The translations under genes were made by a program, and so were the position numbers. The notes beneath the pieces are model-generated. The model saw only the letters and a program-made list of their open reading frames with translations, made no database searches and had not been told where the DNA came from. This document shows, piece by piece, positions 22,958 through 37,500 of a DNA stretch of 64,000 bases (positions within the stretch are counted from its first letter, which is position 1; each line of letters opens with the position of its first letter). The stretch covers positions 7,998,001-8,062,000 of the forward strand of contig NC_079879.1 in the NCBI RefSeq assembly GCF_029227915.1, in the 5' to 3' direction. The DNA comes from Hydractinia symbiolongicarpus (taxonomy: Eukaryota > Cnidaria > Hydrozoa > Anthoathecata > Hydractiniidae).

Positions 22958-25900
22958 TTACCAACTACTGAAATCACCAAAACCGGACGACTTTTTCGGT
23001 TTCTTGGATTCAGTTGATAATGACGATTCAGACTCTTCGTTCATGCGCTTGCTAAATGAAGTAAATCGTCATGTGAGAGGCGTAATAAAAAATTTAAGAA
23101 ACGGGTTATAGTAAGTTCATCGCAAAAAGCAAATTCAATTTTCATATTTCAGTATCCAAAATCTATATTACTATTCGAACGAAATTTTTCAGCCTCAATG
23201 ACTGCATGATTGGGCTGTAACCGAATAGCAGGAAAGTTTGCTTTGTAATCGTATGGACAAGTGGTTCAGTTCACAGTGCGAGCATGTTTAACAAGTGTCG
23301 TTACTGCGGCTACGGGTCAACCTATGCCACGTTAGGGAAATCGAGCAGGAAATTAAGTTGTATATTTATTTCACACAGCAGTGTTTCAAGTACTGCTACT
23401 GTCCGAAAATTTATGTCCTAAATTTTTGTTTACAATTTTACTTTCCTCGGATTTAGATCAGCTTGTGATTAAAGTTCATAGGGACACAAGTTAAACCCGA
23501 AACGACTAAATTCTTGTTAGGTTTTAACTTCTCAAGGGAATACCCAAGGAATTTCGCGACATTTTTCACTATACGTTGGAATTTTCGGAAAAACAAAAGG
23601 GTTCCTTAGTTTTTTATTTTGTTCTTCTTGGTAATTTTTTTCTAGTTGATAATTATTATCAGCCTCTGTGATTAGAGCAATTTTAATTAAAGATATGCGA
23701 TTAAGGGAAAAGCAAAAAAAATATTGAGCTGTTTTTCCAGGGATGTCCCCAACTTTCTTTAATAAACAACCCATGGCAACAACAATTCCCCTCAATGTGA
23801 ACGAACCACGACGCAGGCTACTTATAAAGAGAATAAATACTCAAGTCTTGTGTTTGTTTAAATCATTCTGCTATTTTTAAATTTCTGATGCTCGCCTCAA
23901 TTCACATGACTTTGTAGTTTTATCGAGGTATAAATAAATTTTCGCGAGATAAATTTTTTTGCAATTTTTTGGATTTCGCGAGAATATATTTCGCGACTTG
24001 CTAATTACTAGGATTTGAAAAAAGCCCATTGTTATGAAGGGGACTGAAAGATTGTTGTAAAATAACGATCAAAATACTTGAGGAAGTAAACCGAGGCTCT
24101 TTTGAAAATTACTTGTATTAGCAGGATTTATAAGCTAAACTATCTCCTGCAGACGTTCTAGGATGTTTTCTAAACGTACAAGAGGAAGTTGAAAGATGAC
24201 TGATCACAGAAAACCGTCTTGAAATGGAAAAAAAATGTAAGAAAATTAACGTTTAATGTAGATATTCAGAAATCAGAAAAGAGGCAATCCGCAATCAATC
24301 TATAATCAACGGTCCAACAAGAAAACGTGCAACATAAATAAGATTCCTACTTATAAATACAAGAAGTTTTATTGACATTATCAACGCATAAATTGTTACA
24401 GTTTTGTGACTCCTGAATTGTGCAGGGAGGAAGGCAATAACAGTTCATCCAGTCAACTGCGTAAAATATTATTCAGGATTGGGCTAACAACTTTTCACAG
24501 TGAAATTATTCACTACAGCTATAAAAAAGTATTCCTCGTATATTATATAAAGTACACACCTTATATTGGTAGGAATGTATTTCCCAACTCCAGACGTACG
24601 GTAGACTTTTTGTTTCTTTTCTTCTTTCACTGTTTTACTTGGTGGTTGGTGTGCTTCCTAAATTATTGCGAATGTAGAGTTTTATGTTTTTTAATTACAC
24701 ACGACTGAAATGATTTGTTAAACTTTCCAGAATGTTACAACCGCACTGCAGTCTTCACAGTTCAAAATAAACTGATCAACAAAAACGAAACGTATGTAAT
24801 TTATTTTGTTATCAGTTTCTACTCCCTTGTTACTTATTACTTATTCCGTTTTATAAAATTTTTCTTACCAGTTCTTTTTGTTTTTCTTCCTCTCTTTCTT
24901 TTTGTAACTAAAAATAATAAAATTTGTTAGAATATTTAAATCCATATTATCGTTATTACACCCCGCATGACCAAAATTTAAAAGTTGAAGACAATCGAAC
25001 TTTTTTTTCGCGCGATAAAGGAAGGGTGAATCTGCACTCTCCACCTTATTGTATTATCAACGAGTTAATTTAGTTGTTGATGTTGATTGATGGAAGAGTT
25101 TATTCTAGAAAACACACGAAAGAATTTAGTCGTTGTTACCTGTTCATCGACTTCTTCAAAAGGATTCACGAAAACCCTGGTACCCAGTAATTTGATTTCT
25201 TCCTAAAAACAATACGCGTTAATTGAGTCTCGTTTTTAACGCCTTGAAAGTATATAACAACAAAAATTCACCATTTTAAATATTGTGTTTGAGGCTTTCG
25301 AACTTTTTTGTGCATTGAGCACAGGGTAGCCTTGACGTTAATATTCGATAGTAAGAAATAAAATGTTAATAACACCCCATTAAAAAGTTGTGGGTATTTT
25401 TTATGCATCGATTGCAAGGTGGTCGGGATCACTAGTTCACTTAACAACCTTAGAGAGGGTACACCTTAAAAAAAATCGCTCACAACAGGTTTATCGTCCT
25501 TGTCTGTTTTGATTGCTTCAAATTCGTTCAATGTTTCCAAACCTCCAACAACTCTAAATAAAGATAATAAAATTAGTATTTACACATCAGGGGAGGAGGG
25601 GGTGTGTGTTGTCTTATGTAAGGAAGTGTGTCGCCCAAAACTCACTGTTTCAAGGATTATTTTTAGGGAAAGAAAATATTTAAAATTAAAAAGAACGAAA
25701 CTTACTTTCCAAAGATAGTATGTTTGTTATCCAAATGCTGACATGAACGGAACGTGATAAAACTGAAATGAAGAACAAGATCGCATAGCGAAATTTAACA
25801 CCCAATTGTCTGTCAATGTTGCAATTTCTACACTGGTTGTGAATCCTACTTATTTTTTTTAGGTAAGACCGATGTACATGAAATTTTATCTATGTTTATA

Positions 25901-28900
25901 CCAAACAAAAAAAGGTATTTTTTTTTAATTCTGAAGAAAATTTTGGATATTTACGCTATTGTGGGTTGCGCCTGTTGTGTAAAAACTGTACCAATCTGAG
26001 CACGTTTCAAAATGTTGTCGTGTTTAATTCTGCATGAATAAACTTAGCAGTAGCATGAATGTTTCCGACAACTTACAACTGTGATCCATTGGTGTCTTTA
26101 CCAGAGTTTGCCATGCTTAATATCCCACGTCCTGAACAAGTTTAAATAGAAAAGTAAATAAACTATCGAAGTGATTTGAGAAAAATATGTCAAAAAAAAA
26201 ATAATAATAAAAAGCAACGCTAGTATTACAGACATAATTTTAAAAACTCTGGTCATACATATAAACAAATACAAAAAGCAACGATTGGTAGTACCTGCAT
26301 GTGAAAGATTTGGTTTGAATTCGTCTTTAAATTTTCCGCCCCACGCAGATTCACCACCTGAATAAAAAAGAATATACGTATAAGAATATATATGGATTGT
26401 GCAACAATTCCTTCTACTTAATATTTAAATACGCGTCTCACCATGTCCAGTGCCGGTTGGATCTCCTCCTTGTACCTACAATATTTGTATTCACAACAAA
26501 ATACAAATGTTGACATGAAGTAAAAAGTTTGAAAAATTAAAAAAATTAAAAAGAAATTTCCGCAACATTTCTCAAGACAAAAAGTAATTCGTAGTTTAAA
26601 ATCAACTCTTTTCCTTATTCTGGAATATATGTGGGAACAACGCAAGGCGCTTCGCTTTTTAATAATAATATAATATGGGTACTGTAGCCGATAAAGAATT
26701 AAAAAATAAAAAAAGGCTTACCATAAAATGTTTTATCAATCGATGAAATACTAAAAAAATAGGGATGAAACAATAATTCAAATTCATGTCAACATGTACA
26801 GCTGTGTTTCGAATCACGCAGAAGCAGTTTACTAACTTGTGTTGTCATAGTAACCTTTATCACATAACTTGATGAAGTTTTCACACGTTTTTTGGACCTG
26901 GAAGAAATAAAAAAAACACGAACAATTAGGGGTGTTGTTAACTGAAAATGTAAAAGAATTTCTTCATGAAATCGAAGCTTCAGAGGTTCATTCATCTCAG
27001 CTAAATATCAACTGGTCTGGCGCTACCAAAAATAGAACAGACTTTATCAATGCTCAGTTGATGCTGAATCAACTTAGTGTCCTACGTGTTTTTTTGTTAT
27101 AACAAACATGCTTTTTATTCAACCTGGATGTTTCTATCTTCGAAAAATCTTTTGACCTACATACCATATTACAATGCAATTCCAGGTTTATATTTCCCTT
27201 GCTCGTTGTCAACCGAACGTAACCTACAATGCACAGAGAAACAACACAAGTGATATTACAAAAAAAGAAATCAGTATATCATACTCATATACTATGGGTA
27301 GAACAGGATGGCCAGTAAAACCAAAAAACGAAGATAAAGATAGTGAAGCTATTATGAGGACACTTTTACGTTTATAACAACATTGATTATGATTTTGAAT
27401 GCAACAGAAAATGTGATGTTAAAAATAAACCCAAAACAAAATGTCTAGTTTACAGAATTTTCTTCTAAAATGCCATTTTAGACACAATCTATCTTAAAAA
27501 AATTTTAAAGAATTTTCAGGGTACTGACCTTTTTTGCCTAATTTCTTTACTCGGTCATACCGTACAACATCGGTATCAAGTGCAGCTACAAGAAATAATT
27601 TTAAAATACAATTAGTTTAAAAAAAATTCTAATCTTGAGCCTTCCTACACTTGTTGACCTTCTCATTCAACAAAGTTTCCTTGCATATTGACTTGAATTA
27701 CGTACATTAACCCTGTATTTCTTAGGAATGCATCTTAAATAGAACTTTCTTGACGATAAAATAAAACTTTCATAATTTTGCAAAGTATGTTTACAACAAC
27801 AAAAGGATGTACCAGCCTCCTGCGTTGTACTTCTATCCTGTGAGGTAGATGTGAATGAACCTGACACAGCACCAGTTGAGTAGTGAGCCTTCAAAAAAAG
27901 TTAAATATAAAAATAAAAAATGTAACAAAATAAATGTAATAAAGAATACGTGCAACAAATGTGTAAAAAGCTTACTGAGTATTTATATTCGTCTGATTTT
28001 GATGACTGAGGCTTTAGATAAGACTAAAAGTCATAAAAATACATATATAACTTATGAAACAAAAATGCAGTCAAAGAATCTTGAAAAGTGTAAGATTTAG
28101 TGGACATATACCTCAGTTGGTTCTTTATAAGTTTTTTCTAATTCTTTAAGTGTACTTTCTGTTTCCAAATTAGCTTTGCGTATTCTGTACATTGGATCCT
28201 TTTTGGCTGCTTCCTCGTCTAAAACAATAACAATAACATTATTTTCCAGTACACTTTGACACCACTATATCCACTTCTGAAATATTTTCTGAAAAAAAAA
28301 TCTGACGTAGACATCGAACAAACAAGACAGGAAAGAGTTTTGCAAGGTTGAAAATTTTACATTTACTTTTAGAACTTTTGAAAATAGCTTCTCAATTTTA
28401 CGAATGGGACAGATTTTGCAAGAATAAGTCTCATCGGGATACTTAGAACTACATATCGTATGAATAATGCTTAATTCATACAAATAATTTAATCACCCAA
28501 CAAAAGAATAGACGTACTGACCATCATCGAGAATTTTCATGTTATTTTTAATGTGGTAGAAGTTTGATATGTTAAACTTTTCAAGTTTTGAAGGATCCTA
28601 CAAAACATTATGCAATAACTATGGATATTATCTAAAAAATTAAGTCTAAAAGTGCAACAAATAACATAAATACAAACAAATCAAGTTTTTAAGAAACCAA
28701 CATAAACGCTAAAAAATACCTGTATTGTGATGATATCTTTGCGAGTAAATGGTTCACTTGTTAAAAGATCTTTAAAATTTTTCGTTTTTAAATTTAATTC
28801 CTCAATAGCCTGCAAATTTAAAGAAAAAAATATATCTTAAAGTAGGTGTGTAAAGTATTTACAAATATATAATACAGAATAAAACCAACCTCATACGAGA

Positions 28901-31900
28901 ATATGTTGCCAGTGGTTTTGATTGCAACAATATGCGAGTTTTCATTAAACACTTTGTACATAACAGGACAGTGATATTCATCTACAGTAAATAATCATTA
29001 AGCTAATGGTAACATGTAACAAATATTATTATTCTATTATTCTATTAAACAGTATTAAAACTAAAACGGCCTGACAATTATTATTCTGACTAATATTTAC
29101 CCAAGATATCAGCAGCTAATAGAATTGTTTTCAATGAGGGTCCTGCAAAGGGGGTCCTAGTGCTTAAAAACAAACCATTTGAGCTACAGAGGGCATGCAA
29201 GCACAACAACCGCTCAACTAGACAACCATCTAAGATATCTATTCTATTCTCATACTAAACGTTAAGCAGAAAGGATCAATTCACACTTTTATATGACTTG
29301 GTTGGGGCTTGGTTTAGTGCATTATATAACAAAATCAAATTCCTCAAATTGTACTTGTGAAAAATTAATTTCTGCAATTTTCTGAATAAAACTAAAGCTT
29401 TTGAGTTCCGTTCTTAGATAAGACAACATTTTTCCATATTTTTTTTGTGGTTTAGACACTCCTTTCCTTTCCATTATTGTGACGAACACCCTGTTGCATG
29501 GAATATGAGATTAAAGAATAAGCTAAAAAACATAGAAAAACTTCTGCTACAAACCTTTGTTGTTCTTATGAAAGTGTAATTTTATTAAATCTTTAGCAAC
29601 CATAGGCTAAATAAAGTGAGTATAATTATTTATGACGACATAAATATTTAGATGCGAAGTGTAGAAGCGAAATAATAAACCTATAATATTCTGATCTGCT
29701 CTGTCTGTAACGTACAAAGTGGACACACTTTTAGCAAATGTGACATATTATTTTGACAGATCATTGATAAAAATAATTCTCAATTTTAATCTATTTACAG
29801 AAAAGTTATTTCGTAAGGGCAGTGTTAAATTTTTTTATTTGTGTTCATATTTTGACTTAAAATAACTTTTCCTCATAATATCATAGAAACAAATATTTTA
29901 ATGCTTTTTTTAAATTCACATACCTCTCCAGTCACAGGGCTTTTCTTGTATTTTTTTAGAAAAGGTACTATATTTCTAAAAAGTATCAAAGTTTATAGAG
30001 AGAATGAAAAAAAAATAAATAAGTGTTTCCATTTTGTTAACAGTGAAATGTACTTACAACAAATCAAACACAACTCCTTCTTTCGTACATAATGGATGCT
30101 CAAATGGTTGCAGGGAAATACTAGACAATCAGAAATAATGCACATTAAAACAATTATTGAAATATAAGTACCAGCATTTTTTCACCTATTTTATGTTAGG
30201 AAATTTAAGGAGGTTTTAGTATTCTAAAGGTACTACAAGGTTATTTCTGACATTTTGTTGCCATTTTTGTTTTGGATTTAAATTATTTTTTGATATATTG
30301 TTACCACTACCATAAGAAAACAAATTCAACTAGTTTCACTGTTTAATATGACTTCCAAGTGCCAACAATACGAACCTTATCACCCCAAAATATGGCTACA
30401 AATCCGACCGCAAATTCCGTAAAGAAAAGACTGGGACGAATGTGATGTGTGACGTTGAAAGTGCGGAAAGCGCAATTCTATGCAATGGCTGGCTTATTAA
30501 AACAAATTTTTAAATAGTTTATAATTTTGACAAAATATATCTTATATAGCTACTAGCAATTCCTTCTTATTTTATGCTAAATATGCCAAATTGCTCAGCT
30601 TTCGGTTGTACAAGTCGCTTCATGTTTAACAAAGAGCTTAGTTTTCATAAGATACCTTCAGAAAAATCAAACAACAAACTGACGAATGTTTCCAGAGGGA
30701 TATGATAGTAATACAAAGTACATCTGGATTCCTTGAATGCAAAAAATAAAGTTTTCTTCGTATTTGCATATATTCACTAGTCATCAAATCCATGACATTG
30801 CATAATTTACGTTAACTTTTATTTTACTAATATTATTTTACTCGTTTGTCCCACTTTCCATTTTTAAATTTATAAATTTAATACTTTAAAGTTAAATTTT
30901 CGTCCTGCTCGCCACTTATGATTATCTTTTTTCACAACTCATAAGCAGAGTTTTGTCGTTTTTGTTTTGCGCGAATAAAAGTCTAACTTCTGACAGGGGG
31001 TAAACATATTACTTTTCTAGAGTAAACTAATGGGTGAACCGATGTCATCAACATTTCGAACATCAAACGAAAGTAAAGCACGTTCTGGAAATATTCTTCT
31101 TGTTTCTGGTATTGTCCCTACGATTTTTGTATTTACTTCAGAGACTAAAAAATTCTCCCTTACCCCTTAAATTGTTTCTCATTTAATATGCAAACTTTCC
31201 AAGATGAGGTCTATCACACAAAAGAAAATTGGATGGGCTACTGTTCTCCTTCATCCATACAATTTCATTTTTTTAACCTTTTTCAAAATTATAACTTGTT
31301 ATCAACGGGAAAGGGACAATGCATCAAAAGTGTTTCAAAACATCAAAGTTTTTTTATGAAAACTGTTTGACGAATAAAAAAGGTTTATTTTTGGTATATA
31401 CTTTATTTAGTTATTTTGGTTCTTGTTTATTAAAAAATAAGTTACAACAAATCGTAATGTCTCCTCTTCTTTTTAATGTGTTTTGTTGGAGGCTTCTCTC
31501 TGCGGTTTGCTACATGTCGCACTTTGCAACGTCATTTTTGTTACTATTTCCAGTCTTCTTGTTTTTACGCAGCCTGTTGAAAAAAGGTATATTTCTGGCA
31601 AAGAAATTGCTCTTATTGAGGTAAAAACAGACATAATTAAGTTGCACATTTTTATTTTTTGAAATATGTTACCCATTTTTGACAATATATCGAAAAATAA
31701 TTTTTGCGTGTAGTTCCCCTTTAAATAAGGCTAAGCATAAATTGAGGCTGGATAGATAAAAATATAGACAGACCTTTTTTGTGATTCCAATAAAAATCCC
31801 TTACCTGCAATAATTAAATGGAAGCCGACGGAATTTTATCTTATTCTTGCCAGCTAAAAATAATTACTTCTTAGTTAACATATTTTAAAGTTTTTCTAGA

Positions 31901-32804
31901 GAAACTACCAATGTATAATAGTTATTTTGTAAACCAAAGCCATGTTTGAAAATGTCTTTTATTAAGACACACCTTTTTTTCCTCCCCATTCACTTTGCCA
32001 TTCTTTATTTGTGATGTATCTTAAAGAAAATAAATAAAATGTACCATACAGTCAAAGTAGAAGGACTGAAACAATCTATGGTAGAAAAAAATAAAATGTG
32101 GAAATTACTTTCATAAAGAAATGTTGGCATCTAAAGCACTTACCTTTATTTGTGCCAGGCTAAACCTAACTAAAAATATATTATACAATACAAGATTATT
32201 AGGCTTAGAAAAGAGAACAAAGTGAAGTTTTAGGTAGATGTTCTACATGAAACAGAATAGGTTGGTACAACATGTATAAAATAATAATTGGCTTAGGTCA
32301 AATTTTTACTTCACATGCTACAATACAACAAGCCTCAGGTTATTTAATGGAAAAATGTTCTGCTATAAATTAATAAAGGGAAAAATTCAGACTACAAGTT
32401 CTTCTTGATTGGAAACAAATAGAATAAAAGGCAGTGCTAGTTTTTTTTATCAAAGAGAAATTGGGTAACAGAGTGCTAAGTGTCTGTGAAATATCTGGTT
32501 GATAAAGACTGTCTTAAGTGTACAGACCACTAATAAAATGAGAACAATTTTCAATTTTTTTTTTAAGTATATTTAAGTACTTTTAAGAAGATTTTGTTTT
32601 TCTAAGTAAGGAATTTAAGGAGGAGTGGTCACCCTGGTGCATATGTGCCATGGGATTTTATATTCATGGTTTTGCATTTTTTAAAAAAAATATTTATAGA
32701 AAAATAAATTATTCCACAAGCAGCTATAGCATGGAGTATTTAGGGCATTTAAACACAAAAATATTTACTTACAATTTATCTTTTTGATGCTGTTTCTTTC
32801 CCAT
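22958..32804 (-). CDS. PPIL2: RING-type/U-box peptidyl-prolyl isomerase-like 2 (Cyp60), complete, 23 exons
   Basis: Exons in transcript order: 32804-32773, 32019-31973, 31853-31805, 30120-30058, 29975-29924, 29606-29555, 28981-28890, 28809-28720, 28597-28522, 28218-28112, 27888-27813, 27585-27529, 27223-27165, 26897-26837, 26750-26722, 26475-26442, 26357-26295, 26131-26077, 25762-25706, 25553-25484, 25202-25140, 24657-24560, 23051-22958. The sum is 1,476 nt (491 aa; human 520), with all phases agreeing. The N-terminus MGKKQHQKDKLYIT and C-terminus GFGDFSSW are family hallmarks. A U-box lies near residues 38-110 and a cyclophilin domain near 265-430. Cyclophilin active-site residues are present in FHRLIKHFMVQGGD; the CypA Trp121 position is His here (CQHLDNKH), while human PPIL2 has Tyr. 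PPIL2 is a nuclear spliceosome-associated protein with E3-like activity. The start lies 20 nt after an acceptor. Confidence 0.96.
30121..31804. other. Largest PPIL2 intron
   Basis: A 1.7-kb intron between the exons coding ...RRLPFNYC and SLQPFEHP. The frames at 31188-31370 and 31319-31624 show no family resemblance. No insertion borders were seen. Confidence 0.5.
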
Positions 32805-32824
32805 TCTCTAATGTTTTAAGGAAA

Positions 32825-33500
32825 CTGTAAATAAAGAAAATTTTAAACCAAAGGAAGCGCTTATATATAACACATATAATTAAGGTTAAGATAAGGTACA
32901 TATAATTTCTAAATAATCTTTTTCCAGGCTATGGCCTCAAAAAGAAACACTTTATCTATATGGGTTTTTTAGGGGTGCTGGGCTTCCTTCGTTGGTCAGT
33001 TTAGATGCATTTGTGTATGTGTATGTTCTTTACAGTCATTAAAAAGGATTAAGTAAGTATTTTTCAAAGTATAGAGTGTGCCGATTCATATCAGTCTGCC
33101 CTAATGAAATGAAGTTTAAATTGTCATGTGTCTGTGTTGTCAAAATGTAGTGGCCATATGGTGCAGCAAAAAAAACGGCCCTATGGACCAACCCTTACAA
33201 TAAACAATAATCATAATAGACATGTAGTGTCAAGTGTCAAGAGTCTGTTGTTTAAGACATGTTATGGTAAATGTCTTGTCTGCTACAGTGACAGTAAGAC
33301 TGTGAGCACATTAAATTTTTAACTACACCCAGCACCTCAACCCATACCCAAATATATCTTCAAACTACTTATGAATTCATTTATCCTCCATTATTTTGTG
33401 TCTTTTTTACGTCTGAACCATACTAATTAAAACATAACAGAGGAAAAAAATTGATGTGATGTGATGATAATACGTGCCTCAGTTCAGGTGATAACACTAA
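32825..33500. other. Upstream region of PPIL2, no gene
   Basis: Lies between the PPIL2 leader acceptor and the palindromic repeat. It presumably contains the PPIL2 promoter or leader exon. The frame at 33128-33322 has no recognisable family. Confidence 0.5.
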
Positions 33501-33883
33501 AAGGGAAGCGGTTTCCCATGTTGAATAGGGAAATACCCATGTTATATAGGGAAATGGTTTCCCATATAGGAAACCGTTTCCTAAACTAATCTTTTTGATT
33601 TTAATTTGGGTTTCTCTTTTGGGAAACCGTTACCCATTCTCCAGACCATTTTACAGAATTGCGGAAAGAGGCTATGATAATTTTTTTTCCTTTAGTGAAA
33701 AGTTGCAGGAAAATATTCCCTTTCTATTGGTTAAAAATCTGAAGTGCGTTTCTTAACCAGCTCTTGCGCAGATTCCTTTCTATTTTGGTGGTTTCCTGAT
33801 TGGGAAACCATTGCAACATTTCTCGCCTGTTTAGGGTAACAGTTACCAAAATGGAAAACCGTAAAGTTTCCTAAATGGGAAAC

Positions 33884-33986
33884 TAGAGAGTAATGAACAT
33901 TGAACTGTTGTATTTATTGTTTATTGTTTGTTTTCAGATTCAACATTGCATACTAATAAATAAGCAAATGGTTTCATTCCTATCTA
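33884..33986 (+). repeat. 5' LTR of the gypsy-type element
   Basis: 103 bp, base-for-base identical to the 3' copy as read. Ends are TAGA...TCTA rather than TG...CA. Very short for a gypsy LTR. Confidence 0.93.
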
Positions 33987-34036
33987 TGTTGAATCTTAAA
34001 CTCAGGGACCTAGAAATAGTGTGAGTTTGTTTATCT

Positions 34037-34462
34037 GTGGACTATACCGAACAAATATTATGTGATGTTCTTGGTCGTGGTATCTCCGACCCTGATATTC
34101 AGCTGGAGCTTCTTGGACATACGAACCAGGACATGTGTTTGGAAGAAGTGCTCAAATTCGTTGAAACAAAGGAAGCAGGGAAACGTTCTGCAACACGCCT
34201 CATCGATCACCACCAGGCTGGTGCCATCCATAGCCAGTACAGAAGGGGTAAACGAGACTCCTTCAATAAGCCAAAAGAAGACAATGACACCAACCGTGAT
34301 ACCAAACGCGATTCTGGTTCAAAATGTGGGTACTGCGGAACAAACTGCCACAGCACTAGCGCATCACGATCCCGTCAATCCACATGTCCTGCATATAATC
34401 ACAAGTGTGGGAATTGCCAACGTCTGCATCATTTTGATCACGTGTGTAGGAGCAAAGATTGA
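34037..34462 (+). CDS. Gag C-terminal fragment with Cys/His-rich nucleocapsid region
   Basis: 141 codons. The N-terminal part (RGISDPDIQLELLGH, KFVETKEAGKR) resembles the C-terminal gag region of animal gypsy elements. It is followed by a Cys/His cluster with CGYCG, CPAY, CGNCQ and HFDHVC. The capsid and matrix portions expected upstream are absent. It ends in TGA (34460-34462), and the following pol frame is in the same reading frame. The call as gag is by position plus zinc knuckle. Confidence 0.8.
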   Translation: MDYTEQILCDVLGRGISDPDIQLELLGHTNQDMCLEEVLKFVETKEAGKRSATRLIDHHQAGAIHSQYRRGKRDSFNKPKEDNDTNRDTKRDSGSKCGYCGTNCHSTSASRSRQSTCPAYNHKCGNCQRLHHFDHVCRSKD

Positions 34463-34537
34463 GAAAACAAGGAGAGAAAGCCTGATAATGCTGCAGTTGT
34501 CGAGGAATCCAGCACGATATTCAACTCACTATGCTCA

Positions 34538-37500
34538 TTGAACACAGCATCTGCGGATCATGTTGATCACCACTGCCACAACAAATCTAAAGATGTTTGG
34601 AAGAAAAGTCCATCTCCTCCACAACCGTTTCTCGATTTGTCCGTGCGTATCGTGGAAGATGACTACAGCGAGCTGGGTTTTAAATTTCCACATGGTACTA
34701 ACGAGTCAACTATCACCATACCGGCAATGGCAGACACCGGCTGCCAAAGTTGTCTCATTGGTTACAAATGGATTCAGCGATTCAACCTTTCTAAAAGTGA
34801 TCTCATCCCGGTCCGAATGAAAATGGACGCCGCCAATGGACAATCTATCAAAATATTATGGGCTATCGTCATCCGCATCGCTGGTATCAATTGCCACGGG
34901 TCACTACAAGAAACGAAGCAGTTTACGTATGTGACTAACGACTCTGACAAGTTTTACCTCAGTAAGAGTGCCTGTGTAGATCTTGGCATTGTATCACCTG
35001 AATTCCCTATGATTGGTGCGAATACCATCACTGTACCTGATCCAACTAATGAGTGTTCATGTCCAAAACGATCAGCACCGCCACCACTTCCTACCGAACT
35101 GCCATATCCACCAACAGAGGAGAACCGGGAAAGATTGGAGCAATGGCTTCTTAACTATTATAAAAGCAGCACCTTCAATGTATGCGAACATCAACCTCTG
35201 CCATTGATGTCCGGGCCACCCATGAAGCTGATGATCGATGAGAATGCTGAGCCGACTACACATCATTCGCCAATACCTGTACCGATCCACTGGCAAGAAC
35301 AAGTAAAAGCCGACCTAGACCGCGATGTAGCTCTTGGAGTTATTGAACCAGTGCCCATTGGTGAACCCCTGACATGGTGCCACAGAATGGTAGTGTGTCC
35401 AAAAAAGAGTGGCAAACCGAGACTCTGTGTTGACTTTCAGGCTCTTAATAAACACGCTACCAGAGAAACTCACCACACACAATCACCATTCCATCAGGTT
35501 CGCACGGTACCTCACCACACCAAGAAGACCGTATCAGATGCTTGGAATGGGTACCATAGCGTTCCTCTTTGCAAGGAAGATCGCCACTATACAACTTACA
35601 TCACACCGTGGGGTCGCTACAGGTATTGTACCCTACCTCAGGGCTACATTACATCTGGAGATGGTTATTCTCGAAGGTTTGACGCCATTGTATCAGACTT
35701 TCCCGACAAAATCAAGGTAACCGATGACTCTCTTTTATGGGCTACCGATATCGAGAAATGTTTCTTTCACACTTGCAAATGGTTGGACACTTGCGGGAAA
35801 AACGGAATTATTCAAAATCCCTCAAAGTTCAAATTTGCCCATGATGTGGTGGAGTTTGCTGGGTTTGAAGTTACCCCTACCAATGTCCGTCCAGCACCAA
35901 GCCTTATGCGAGCCATTGCCGATTTTCCTGTACCGCAAAATATAACAGACATCCGTTCCTGGTTCGGTCTGGTCAACCAAGTAGCATACACATTCAGTAT
36001 GACGGACAAAATGCTACCCCTACGCGAATTGCTGAAACCTCAGTCTTCGTTTCAATGGAGCGATGAACTCGACGAAATATTTGCTGCCTCTAAATCAAAA
36101 ATCTTAAGTGAGATTGAGGAAGGTGTACGCATATTTGACAAGTCAAGGCTCACATGTATAGCAACAGACTGGTCAAAGAACGGAGTTGGTTTTTGGCTGC
36201 TCCAAAAACATTGCCTATGTGAAGGGAAATCTCTCTTCTGTTGTCGTAGTGGTTGGAAGGTTGTGTTAGTTGGCAGTCGGTTCACTCACCCAGCTGAGTC
36301 CCGTTATGCACCAATTAAAGGTGAGGCATTAGCCGTTGCACATGCGTTGGACAAGTGTCGACATTTTGTTTTGGGTTGCAAGGACCTAATCATTGCAGTC
36401 GATCATAAGCCGTTGCTCGGACTCTTTACAAACAGATCCCTGGAAGACATACCTAACAACCGATTGCGGAATCTTAAAGAACGCACACTGAGGTATCATT
36501 TCACCATGCAACATATTCCTGGCCTGAAGAATCGAGTTCCAGATGCTCTGTCGCGCCATCCATCTGGCGACCCGTCTCCGGAACAACTGGTATTACCTGA
36601 CGACATTTCGTTTATAGCTGCTTCATCGGCATTGAATTCCCTTAAATCCACAACCTGGGAGGATATTCGTCAAGCAACTACAGCCAACGTCGAAATGCGA
36701 GATCTAGTTCATACCATTGAGTCTGGCTTACCTGAACACCAGACGGAGTGGCCCCAGAAATTGCAGGTATATCATCAATATCGCGATCAATTGTCCACTG
36801 TTGATGGAGTCGCACTTTACAAGGACAGGGTCATCATACCTCCATGCCTACGGCCTAACATACTATCCAGCCTTCATGCCGCACACCATGGTGTCACATC
36901 GATGAACTTGAGGGCCGAATCTTCCATCTTCTGGCCAGGTCTATCTGCAGATATCGTAAAGTTACGTCAGGGATGTCAAAGCTGCAACCGTATTGCTCCA
37001 TCGCAACCATCAGCTCCGCCGAAGCCTCTGCAATATCCTGATTATCCGTTTCAGCAAATCTGTGGCGACTTCTTTCATTATGCCGGCCACAACTATCTTG
37101 TCTGCATTGATCGATACTCCAATTGGCCGATTGTTGAGGAGGCTAGAAATGGTGCGAAAGGATTAATCGACTGCCTCCGCCGAACATTTGTAACCTATGG
37201 TATACCGGACGAATTCTCCTCAGACGGTGGACCTGAGCTGTGTGCATCCTCCACGTCCACTTTCCTGCGTAACTGGGGTGTCCACCACCGAATATCATCA
37301 GTTGCGTATCCACACAGCAATTGTCGAGCTGAAGTTGGTGTGAAAACAGTAAAACGTATGCTAACGGATAATGTTTGTTCTGATGGGAACCTTGACACAG
37401 ACGCATTTCAAAAAGCCATGCTACAATATAGAAACACGCCAAATCAAACCACCAAGTTATCACCTGCAATATGTTTGTTTGGACGACCCATCAAGGATTT

